Below are positions 48,519 to 58,587 of a stretch of DNA of 64,000 bases, piece by piece (position 1 is the stretch's first letter; the number at the start of each line of letters is the position of its first letter). A program made the position numbers and the translations under genes. Below the pieces are notes generated by a model that had not been told where the DNA came from, made no database searches, and was given only the letters and a program-made list of their open reading frames with translations. Location of the stretch: contig NC_037592.1 in the NCBI RefSeq assembly GCF_003073045.1, positions 2,081,371 through 2,145,370 of the forward strand, in the 5' to 3' direction. This DNA comes from Pomacea canaliculata. Its lineage: Eukaryota > Mollusca > Gastropoda > Architaenioglossa > Ampullariidae.

Positions 48519-51500
48519 CTATTGCCGTGTTCTCCTCAAATGTACTGCACTCAAGTCTTCGTCACCATACATGCCCTCCCGTTCATCGTTAGAAGTGGCA
48601 ACATCCAATGGTGTCAGGTATTTTTGAATAAAGTTCATAATCTTAGCCAGCATAAATAAGAACACACCCCCCAAGCCAATTTGCAGAATTACATTGCTAA
48701 CAAGAACGATGAGGGTAGCTAATCCGTAACTTTCTTCATAACATGTCACCGAGTTTGGCAGCCTGTGTAATAAAACTGTTGGAAGATTGTTAATAGATGA
48801 CATAATTCGTGTTAGCTGTGAAAAGACTGAAATCGAGGGTCCACAGATGCTGAAAGGTCCGCTAGACAGGCAACCAGAGAGGGTGGCGAGGTCTTTGAAG
48901 CAGAGTGTGCTGACGGCCAAGTCTTGAGGCTTGAATGTCACATCTACAGTCCTGTGGCACTTCAGACAGTGGGACACACTTTCCTGCTTGGCAATGAGAT
49001 GAAGAGTAATGTTATCTGGAAAAGTTTCTTTTTCCATCCAGCCTCTTTGATATGGTGTATTCTCCAGAATAGTCGCATTGTAGAAGCGGCTCAGTGTAGC
49101 TATGACATTATCTTCCGACTGGCAGAAGCCACTGCTCCCAAGGCAGTACCGTATTTCAAACACCATATCACGGTTTGACCTTTGGTCTTCCGGGAGGTCC
49201 GATTTTGAGCAGATGACCGCAAGCCTGATACCCTGGTCCACTGTGTCCTGTCCTTGGGCATGGGTGTTGACATCATCAGTATTTCCGGTTACAGAGGTAA
49301 GGACTGGTATCAGACAGACTCCCAGAATAACGCCTAATCCAACTGTCCACAGGGAACGTCCCTTTATACATCCTGAAACATTCAAATATCCCTATTAAGT
49401 ACACAAAAATGAAGGACTGTGAAATGTTTTTTTAAAAAACAAGATAGAAGACACGTATAATCATATCTGAAATGCTTGCAACTTACAAGTAATGACAAAT
49501 TTGACACTTGTCTAACTCTTACACGTAACCAGTGTAGCAATCATCATTATCACTCCCTTAACTAGCACCAGCTGTACACAGAACAAGCCACCCCACTGTA
49601 CTTGTAGTAAGGAGCGGAGCATTGGGGGGAGGGGGAACAAGATGAGGAGCAAAAGCGATAAGGGCTCGCCATTGGGGCCGGTTCTGTGCGATGTCGTACA
49701 AGTCTCTCATCGGTCGACCTGCCCAGTCTTTCACATTCTGAGTGTAACAATAAACAATTATATAAAGTAATATTTCTGGACTCCCCCACCCCAAAAAAAA
49801 AAAAACAAAAAAAAAAAAACACACACACATAAAAAGCACTGTATAACTGACTGTATAACAAAGTGCTGCAAAGCAGCCAAAAAAGTGCACAAAAATGCAA
49901 AATGTTACAAAAAACAGACATGATTTGTAGTTCACTGAAGTTTATTGAAGTAGAAAATGCTTTATCATAAAATGTCAGCACAAACAAGGACAAAAAAACA
50001 AGGTAATTAAAAATACAACACTTCTCACTGACTCATTTTATACAGAAAAATGTCTCCTCATGACATGTTAAAGCAACATTCTCTACATGAGTGTTGTTGA
50101 AAAAGAGAAAAAAAATGTATGCGTTGACAAAAACATTAACTATACTGCAGTTTTCCTTAACACTACTATTTTCTCAAAGAAAAGGTTCAAAGATCTATTA
50201 CAATATATCAAATGATGAGTATGAACCAAAATGCTGTCAAAAAAATTGAAAAACTGCAGAGTGAATTAAGTTTAAATATAATTTTCCTTAAAATAAGTAA
50301 AATCCATAAAATTAAATATAAATGGTTCCAGGTTAGATTTGTGCCTATGGTATTAGCTACATTTTAAAGAGATAAAATTTTAATAACTTATGTACCTTTT
50401 GTAACCAAGAAAAGGAAACCATTGAAGACATTTTTGAAATGTCACTATGTTCAAGAATTTTATTAAGTATTATAAAGAGAATGATAATAAATGTAAACAT
50501 ATAAATTATTTTAAATTTACCACACACAACACACTAATTCTTATTTGAGTGGAGTGAAAATACCCACAATGATAAATCAATGGGTTAGGGTAAATAATAA
50601 TAATCATAGCAAAGTTTTATATAATTATATAAATCAGGACTTAGTACAAAAGCTTTATGTATACAGGTTTATGTATAACAATTTTGAAATACAGCTCCTC
50701 CCTGCTATTGGCAGCCAGTGGAATCCACAGTATCATTTCTGCAGCCTGAGTAGATGGTTGACCTTGCCAGCCTCCAGAAAGACAAGAGTTGATTTTGTGT
50801 ATGTGCGATGAATCTAACAATGGAGATAGAACTGTCTCGTGCCTCGTTTCGACTTTCGACGTCCATTTAATGCTTTCGTGCCAGTTACTGGGCGCTTCAT
50901 TGCTGTGGTAAGGGCTCGTAAGCCCAGGGAGGTCAAGAGGTTGCATTTTGAAAAGTATAAGTGCTGACAATTGGTGACTCCATCTTTCAGCAACAAGACG
51001 ATGTCACCGTCTGTTGCTATGCATAGAATTAATCTCAGCAACTCCAAACATTTACTACTCCGTAGACGTGAGAGAGAAATGAGAACGATATGCTTGTTGC
51101 TGATCGCAGACCGTAAAGGTTGACCCTTTGGATCTCCGTTCACACGAGAGCCTACTTCGTACTTTTTTCTGCGGTACACAAGAGATCTATACCGATGAGG
51201 TAGACTAACTTTTCTCACTCTTCTCTTATCGAGGAGAGTTCTACAATAAATCGATTCGAACTTCTTTCGGCAGCTAGGCAGTTTGTGGGCATCAGATGCA
51301 CGTGTATGTTTTCGCGAACACTATGTCTATAGTGAGCTCTCATACTGACAGAGATACGAAAGATCAACTGCTACAGTCTGCGCTCAGCTCGATGTTTTCG
51401 CACTTTTGCTATGAATCATTTCGGTCAAAGGAGGGAAGTAAATTGTGAGGTTACGCTGGTGAAATGCGAAAAGCCATCGTTGACAGTTCACAATGTAAAG

Positions 51501-51588
51501 ACAGCAAGCTGAAATGGAGTTTGCCACTCAATCCTTCACAATTAATTTTCAGAACCAAGATTAAAGATTTAAAACACTTACCGTTCAT
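48519..51588 (-). CDS. Type I membrane protein, paralogue A of an unrecognised family
   Basis: Two exons: 51582-51588 (ATGAACG only) and 48519-49372, phase 1, 286 residues. The spliced start reads MNGCIKGRSLWTVGLGVILG and continues hydrophobic, a signal peptide. The outer region has N-glycosylation sites (NAT, NIT) and a set of Cys including CLKCH. A membrane segment (GLATLIVLVSNVILQIGLGG and on) precedes a short acidic/basic tail ending HLRRTRQ. It aligns with the gene at 57619-58587 through DLPxxxRxN, a Cys pair, GWMEKETFP, LHL and HCxxCH. No domain I know fits. The 2.2-kb intron holds no clear exon. Confidence 0.65.
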
Positions 51589-53828
51589 GTCTGAGTAGGA
51601 GCAACTCAGGAACACTCAAAATAAACTTTATCAGATCCAGAGATGTCAAAACATCCTCCTTGTTTGTCCTTTCTCTGCTGCAAAGTTGCACTGACAGCAG
51701 TTAGACTCTCCTCGAGATGGGGGGTCAGGCTTTTGCTGCTTGGCAAACCACTTTCAAATGGATAAAAGGCCCACTGTTCCGATAAACAAAATTATCGGGA
51801 TGAAAAACACGATCATCAGAAGATCCTTTCACAAAAGATAAGTAAACGGCAAGTAATCAGCAAAATAAATGGAGAAATCAAGGAATTGCGGACCTTAATT
51901 TTAGATTCGCTGTTTCCGGGAAACACTGATTTTCGTAAAATCAGACCATCCTGCTTACACCACTCACTTCGTGCTGGGAAAGCGCTTCTAAGTCAGCCAG
52001 TGTCAGATGCCGCGACGGGAGGGGGTAGGGGGCACCAACCTAATAGTAAGAGGCAGGACACCCCACTCGATGTACCCGTTATCAGAAAGCGGGAACGCGC
52101 GCACGGGAGGTAACTGCTTTGCCAAGTCCCATTCTCTAGCCTCCCTTTGTTTACAAGGCCAGCGCTTCGTGAGTTCTATGCGAGCAGACGAATGTTATAA
52201 ATTAAACCATTTCTAATATATTCTTTGGATAATTCCGTGCATGGCAAGATTGTAGAGCTAGCATTAACGTGGAAGAGGGCAATCAAAGAAAACAATTTTG
52301 AGAGGGACATTTAATTGTGTTCAAGAAATCAAGAATCGTGCTACGATCGAGTACTTCAGAAAGAACTTCATTATTATTTGTGCTGCTCTTCAGCTTCCCC
52401 AGACGATCGTGGCATTAAATAGCTCAAAATGTTCAGATAAGGAGATCTTAAAACTTACCTAGTGCCGATCTATAAACAGTGTTAATTTTTTTAGTTAATG
52501 TACATGTAGTTTAAGCCTCATGCAGTAGCAACGTTTTCTGAAAGGTCTGCTTATATTCTGTCTTTTGTTCTTTCATTTCCAACAGCAAGACACCAAGTCA
52601 TATCCCAAGAGCTATTCTTATGTATGTCTTTCTCTTTTATATATATATAATGTGTTAAGAGGCACATAAGAATAAAAATTTGTTGATTGACCACGTGACA
52701 TTATTGCTTTTGGAATATGACATGGTGATGGAAGAATGAAAGAATTTATATTTATAATACTTTTATACAAGGTTCTGAAAATATAGGAATTTTTTTATTT
52801 CAGAGAGTAAAGGGTTTGTATTGCTTTGAAGAGACTGGCATATCCAACTGCATGTCAGATATGTTACACATTTGACAGAAGCTTTAATAAATTTCAAGGT
52901 TGTTTAACATAGTTATTAAATTCCTATTTGATCTTCAACATCACTATCTTCATCAGGTAGCTGCAGCAGGAAGGATGACAAAAACTATGCACCACAAGAG
53001 AGCTCCTTTAGACGACTGCACTGGTTTTATAGATGAAACCGTCAGACCAATAACAAGATCTGGATAGTTCCAGAAAGATGTTTTATAACAGCCAAAAATT
53101 GCTCTGAAATTTCACTCAGTGATGTTTACCAGGGGCATCATTGGTCACTTGTTTTTGCCTATTGAAGGGGAAAGACTTGACAAGATTCAAGATTTCACTG
53201 TTCTCATAAAAAAGACCTGATCACAAAAATAAAATACACATTCATGATGAAGATGATGCACTCTTTTATCTGGGGATCTGGAATATCTACTCATGTGTAC
53301 ATCTCTTCACTTACATTTTAAAAAATGAATAAAAATAGTAAGATACTGTACCAATACCAGATGCAAATAAACAAGAAGATTATGTTTAACTGGTAACAGG
53401 CTTTTCTCTTTCTGGTCATGCAGTGCTCTCTCATACCTTCTTTATTATACAGTATTTATGCATTGTTTCTGACACATGCAAGCCATAATCTTCTCTTACC
53501 TACACTGTCATCGCTTAATGACAAAGGCCCGGCAACACTTTGTCATGTTTTTCTGTTTGTGCCTGCAATACTGCAGTAGGCACATACCAGGTATGTTGCC
53601 TGCCTACAATGCTGCAGTATATATGTACCAGTCACATTGCCTGCAAATCTGTAGTAGGTGTGCAGATGTTCATTCTTAGACTTTAGAAAGCTACTCTGTC
53701 AGATTGCAGATTTGAAAACATTTCAAAGTTTCCAATATGTGTGCCCTTAGAGAGAAAGAGACTGGTTTAAGTAGGGAATAATACATAAAACAAAATTAAC
53801 AAAATTTTAGAACTTTACACTTTATGTA

Positions 53829-54277
53829 CAGTCGAACTTCTGTAAGTTGACCTTCCTTGTCGAAATTCTCCATTACTCGAATTTTAAACATAAATTGGTT
53901 GGTTTCCCATTAAGGCACTACATATTCAACTTCCGTAAAATTAGCCAAAAACTTCCACAACTCGAATAATTTTAAGCCAGTCAGTATGTTGAAACCATTT
54001 GAAAATACGGTGGAAAGTGTAAAATTGTGTATTCGTCCCCCATCCACCCTGCACTCCCATATTCTCCTTTTTGTATAGGAAACAGCTAGGTGTGTGATAA
54101 GCGCAACTCCATTTCCTCAGAAGAATGATGAGGAGTGAACATTTTGTTAAAATGAAACATCCACAGTGAAATAAAATAATGCTCATTTTTCGACGAACTT
54201 CCTTAACTCAAACCTTCCGTAATTTGATTTTCTTTTCCATCGGTCCCTTGAAGCTTCGACTTATCGCAGTTCGACTG
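53829..54277. mobile_element. pogo/Tigger-like MITE, 449 bp
   Basis: Both ends start CAGTCGAACT inside TA dinucleotides (53827-53828 and 54278-54279). The left end CAGTCGAACTTCTGTAAGTT and the inverted right end CAGTCGAACTGCGATAAGTC agree at 16 of 20 bases. CAGT ends with TA target duplications are typical of the pogo/Tigger group of Tc1/mariner. The interior has no transposase; further ACTTCC..AACTCGAA subrepeats sit near both ends. Confidence 0.85.
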
Positions 54278-54679
54278 TACTAACATTTCCACTTGTCCAC
54301 AATAATCTGTGTTTGAATGCTTGACACAAAATATCTAGAAATTTGTTTGATGGTTGTTTCAGCGTTATCTAGAGAGACTTGCGTGCCTCCATCTGTGCCC
54401 TGAACATACAGTCTTGAGATCACAGATGAAGTTCATACTTTGTTTGATTGCACTACCTCTGACAATACATCAAACTTTTGTTGTCACTGTCCCAGATCGT
54501 CATACATCATTCTGTTTGGTTTTTGGAGACACATTTCAGAATGCTTTTTAACAAAACTGCACGATCATAAGCCTAAGCATAAGCATAATGGGGGGCTGGG
54601 TACACAAGCAGTGCATAATCGTGTGCACATGAATGTGGAGTAAACTGGAGGGGAAGAGTAATACAAAGCGACTGCAGGA

Positions 54680-54863
54680 GGGACAATTGGTGTTTTACGC
54701 CGAGTCAGCAACTAAGACTATATCGCGGCAAGGCAGCCAGCCCTGTAAACATATGCCACACACACAGAAAGAACAGCGTGCCCAAGACGAGAGTTGAACC
54801 CAGGGCAGCCAAGCCTCACTGTACTGGTGACAGGCGCTAACGGTTGACTACCGGACCACTAGT
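54680..54863 (-). repeat. Full-length tRNA-derived SINE, family 1, copy 3
   Basis: On the minus strand: tRNA-like head with AGTCAACCGTTAGCGCC and a B box GGGTTCAACTCTCG, a central block CTGTTCTTTCTGTG..GTGGCATATG, then the tail CGCGATATAGTCTTAGTTGC and TGACTCGGCGTAAAACACC. It is flanked by GACTGCAGG on both sides (54670-54678 and 54864-54872), a target duplication. It is the best preserved of the copies and serves as the reference for the others. Confidence 0.88.
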
Positions 54864-56189
54864 GACTGCAGGGAGACAGTGTGTGTGTAGGTCTGGACGG
54901 AAAGTGCGCACAGCAAAATGCTGGAGGTTTGGAGGCAGAGTGAGTGACATCAACTGTGTGTCGTCTGAGGGAAGTGTTTGGTGCTCATCTCTGGACAGTT
55001 GAAACTACGCATCTGCGGGACCAATACAGTCACTGACACAAGTGAGGTCTACTAATTTCATGCTATCTTCCATTTCATGTCTAACCGAGCACAATGAAGT
55101 ACTCTGACTTCCGGCTTCCGGCTGAAGGTTCTTGTCCGCTCCTACTCCACTTCCGGCTGATTGTGGTGGAAGGTTGTGATGGCAGTTGTCGCTCCATACA
55201 GGGACAGGGTGGGGATGGGAGTTGAACTGCGTCAGCATTCGTTTTCATTTCCCTGATGCTATTATAGGGCTTACCTAATGCAGGGAAGATATTTCGAAGT
55301 ATTTGCGAATAAAATGAAATGCATCTCAGACTGTTTATTGCGGATTTTTTTAAGGAAAGGAGTTCCACACCTTTCAAACCAGCCTGTGATCCAGGACAAT
55401 GGCCCACCAGCAAACTTTTGATGATGGGACACTCGTTTTAGAAACTACACTTTCATTAATATAAACCGTTTGTTCACAGAAACAATCGCTAATATTCTAA
55501 TTACATATTTTGGTAACTAACCCTAATATTATTCAGAGTTCACATCAGACTTATTTTTAGAAGCTCTTATGACATCTCTTATCTTATCCAAGATAGGGAA
55601 AATAAAAATAATAGTAAAAACTGTCTTGTCAGTACTCCTGGATGATGAGTAGTCAACCTTTGGACTCCGGAAAGTCTAATAAGGATGACAGGACGAACAT
55701 TTTTTTTTTCTTTGTGAAATCTGCAAGGCGGGTTGTATTCTTTTCAAATCGGCCTTCAACACTAGTTAAAATTATTAAAAATTATATTAATATTTTTGTA
55801 TTTCAGATTTGTGAGTAAACTATTAGCGTTTATGCTTTATAAAGTTGTGATTTAAATATTTGATGGCTTGAGGCAACCCGCGGTCCGTCGCATCCATGTT
55901 GTTTCTGATTGTCGCGAGTACCAGAATCATCTCTTTTGTCGTCTGCCACCCAGCATGGTGTTCGACCCATTGAGTTTAGATGACAATTACACTTTTTTAA
56001 TAACTTTTCAGACTAATTTCATGTCTAAATGTTACGAAAGTGAAGCTTATTCTCTGATATCTACAGTCATGTGTGTGCTTGCTATCTATCGCCCGTCGAG
56101 AATTATATCTTTGTCAAGCGAGCAGCTTCCTCCTTTGGTAAAATCATTTCCGTGGTTTCTGCCACACAGTCTGGCTGAGAGACTTCATC

Positions 56190-56235
56190 ATCAATCATCA
56201 TCAACATCGTCGTCGTCATCATCATCATCATCTTA
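56190..56235. repeat. (TCA)n/(TCG)n trinucleotide run
   Basis: Short imperfect repeat that reads as poly-serine on the plus strand. Confidence 0.85.
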
Positions 56236-57528
56236 ATAGACTATGAACCACACCTGACTCACTGTTCGACTGTAAAAAGCTGCTGGTTAAACACGTGACC
56301 GATCATGTGATTAAATCATTTATTCATATTTACATTGCACAGATCCACAAAGAAAACATTTAAAGATAAGATTCGGGAAATATGAATAGATTGTAAGAAC
56401 ATATGTACATCGATGACTTTCACTGCAACTTTATCACCGTTTGTGACACGTGTAATGAAAGTCTGCAGCTGCCAATGTTAAGTGAGCTCCTAGGACTACC
56501 TACCTATGTACATTTGTTGTTTAGTACAGTTCTTACATAGCTATACAAAGTTGGTGTTGCTATACTGGAGAAACTGTACATGCCGTCTTGACAACAGCGA
56601 TTTACAAACCGAGAACAACATTATCTCATCCATTCATTCCCCCGATGCCCGGCGTGCGGACGTTAGTCAGCACGTGACTTCACGTAGTGTGGAGGGCACC
56701 GGGAGCAACATTTAATTTTTAATTTTCGTACTACCTCCTTCACTTGACACTGCTTTGCCAAGTGTGCTAGTGGTATTTGCAGACGATGTCATCTGCAAGA
56801 TAAAAATACTTCAACAGTTCCTCCTAGTGACTTCATTGGCGAAGAAACAGTGTGATTTCGATTTTAAAAATTGATATAAAATGTCAGAGGCATTTGCCGA
56901 AATAAAAGTCTGCTCACCTTCCTAAACTCCGCCATCAGCCATCCGATCTCAGGTCATGTAGACATTTACAAACTAAAGATGAAGAATAAATGAGAGGTGA
57001 GCTTAAACAAGGCACTGACCCAAAAGCAGTCTATAGTCTATCGTCTAAACATATCTTACATATCCACAGTGTGCTCTATGTCAACAGATGGAATGGAGCA
57101 AAATGTTATTGTGCAATTTTTCGTGCAGGTCGTAAACAAAGTTTTTTTCAACTTTTCCTTTGGCAATGAATTTGTTAGTTCTACACTCCACATGCTAACG
57201 AGGCCAGCAAATTAAACAAAAGCGAAAACCCAGAAATTCTAGAGCTTATTCATACAGCAACTTGGGTACGTGTTTTGCTACCTGGCGTTTGTAAGCACGT
57301 GACATCACGTGGTGTGAAGGACTATTGTGGGAGCAAATACGTCACCATCCGCACTCGATGGCGAGGTCGTGGTCGTCAGATGCTGACCCCTGTGGCGAGT
57401 GTGCTAGGGTGCACGGGTACTCGCTGGAGGTCACTGCACCCCCCAGACCTGCTGACGATCATAGACAGTCCTCAGAACACGTCGTCACCGACGACTGGAA
57501 CATCTTTGCTCGTCACTGGCGATTGGAC

Positions 57529-57534
57529 TTTATT
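57529..57534 (-). terminator. Polyadenylation signal, membrane paralogue B
   Basis: AATAAA on the minus strand, 85 bp past the stop codon at 57619. Confidence 0.45.
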
Positions 57535-57618
57535 TCTGTCCAGGCGGGACTTTCTTGACTTTCGTCGTATTCCCTCGAGAACTGGCGTCACGTACACCAG
57601 TGTAGACGGGTGCCATGG

Positions 57619-58587
57619 TTATCCTGTCTCCGGAAGTCCAGACAGTCTCACACTGTAACGTATGCTGTCATCCAGAATCGGTTCTCCGTGCAAGGAAAAG
57701 AAGGTGTTCCGTCTGTTGTCCTCCTCCTCCTCCTCGATCGTCTCAAGCACGGGTCGCTGACTTTCCATTTCGTTGATGGATTTTCCATCTTCCGTGTCGC
57801 CGCGACGCAGTTGAGATTCCGTGTCGTATAGTGGCACTCGAGTGACCCTGGCACTCGGACTTCGTCGTGTCCTTTTTCTCCAGCATACCCTGTAAACGAC
57901 GCCAGCGACGATGCCAACGGCGATGACAACAATGAAGACGATGACTACCACCAAAAGCACAGTGTTCTGTTGGACCGATCTTTCCACTGAGCACTCGCCA
58001 TTGGGGCGCTCGAGGAAGACGACTTGCTTGGGGTTAGAAAGAGTTATGGAGAGCGCGCGACTCGAGATTCGACCCGACAGTTGTAGAGGGTCGCGACCAT
58101 GACTCACGCACACATCGCTGGTGTTGTACCACTCCGCGTCAGCAGGAAATGGGTAGTTGTACAGCTTGTGACAGCTGAAGCAGTGCGCGATCTCAGCCAG
58201 GGGCAGGGTGAGATGCACGAGCATGTAGTGCGGGAACCCCTCCTTTGCCACCCACCCCCAGTGGTTAGGTCTGCCGCTGGTCATGTTGATTTGCTCTCCC
58301 AGTATACCCAGGACGTTGGAGTTCTCTTTGTCTTCTGGACAGAGAGAATTCACATTCGTACCGCAGGAATGTAGATAGAAGAGCACGTGCTTGTTGTTCC
58401 GGAGGCCAGGAGGCACGTCATCGTTTGTACAGTTTATCACCATGGTGACATTTTGCATCAGAAGCTCCGAGTTGGTCGTCGTGGGTGTCAGCACACGGTT
58501 GATGTCGGTACTGAAGCAGCCAGTCATCATGACTAGACAGACGACAACCACCTGCAGCGACCAACGTGGAGCTCGAGACAGGCTCAT
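57619..58587 (-). CDS. Type I membrane protein, paralogue B of an unrecognised family
   Basis: A single open frame of 322 residues. MSLSRAPRWSLQVVVVCLVM begins a clear signal peptide ending near CFSTD. The extracellular part (to about residue 205) has sites NVT, NCT, NMT and NTS and about eight Cys, including a CFSCH motif. The membrane segment LLVVVIVFIVVIAVGIVAGV is followed by a stop-transfer patch (RKRTRR) and an 80-residue cytoplasmic tail with an acidic run (EEEEED) and tyrosines in PLYDTE and IRYSVRL. It shares with paralogue A the spacing CxNDDVPxxxRNN, a Cys pair, NV..LGxx, GWVAKEGFP, VHL and HCxxCH. Unlike A it has no coding intron and a much longer tail. Function unknown; the architecture suits a surface receptor or adhesion protein. 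Confidence 0.75.
   Translation of the reverse strand: MSLSRAPRWSLQVVVVCLVMMTGCFSTDINRVLTPTTTNSELLMQNVTMVINCTNDDVPPGLRNNKHVLFYLHSCGTNVNSLCPEDKENSNVLGILGEQINMTSGRPNHWGWVAKEGFPHYMLVHLTLPLAEIAHCFSCHKLYNYPFPADAEWYNTSDVCVSHGRDPLQLSGRISSRALSITLSNPKQVVFLERPNGECSVERSVQQNTVLLVVVIVFIVVIAVGIVAGVVYRVCWRKRTRRSPSARVTRVPLYDTESQLRRGDTEDGKSINEMESQRPVLETIEEEEEDNRRNTFFSLHGEPILDDSIRYSVRLSGLPETG

Larger units (their letters stand above)
51589..57528. other. Gene-poor interval between the two membrane paralogues
   Basis: About 6 kb with no convincing exon. It holds a pogo-type MITE, a full SINE with target duplication, and a (TCA/TCG)n run at 56190-56235. The first few hundred bases are the likely promoter of paralogue A. 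Confidence 0.5.

Noticed and set aside
50814-51218. 134-codon minus-strand open frame inside the intron of membrane paralogue A
   Set aside because: No recognisable domain, no flanking splice sites in phase, and the two-exon model of the host gene is complete without it.
55868-56236. 122-codon plus-strand frame ending in poly-serine
   Set aside because: It has no ATG at its start, its end is a TCA/TCG repeat, and no splice support was seen.
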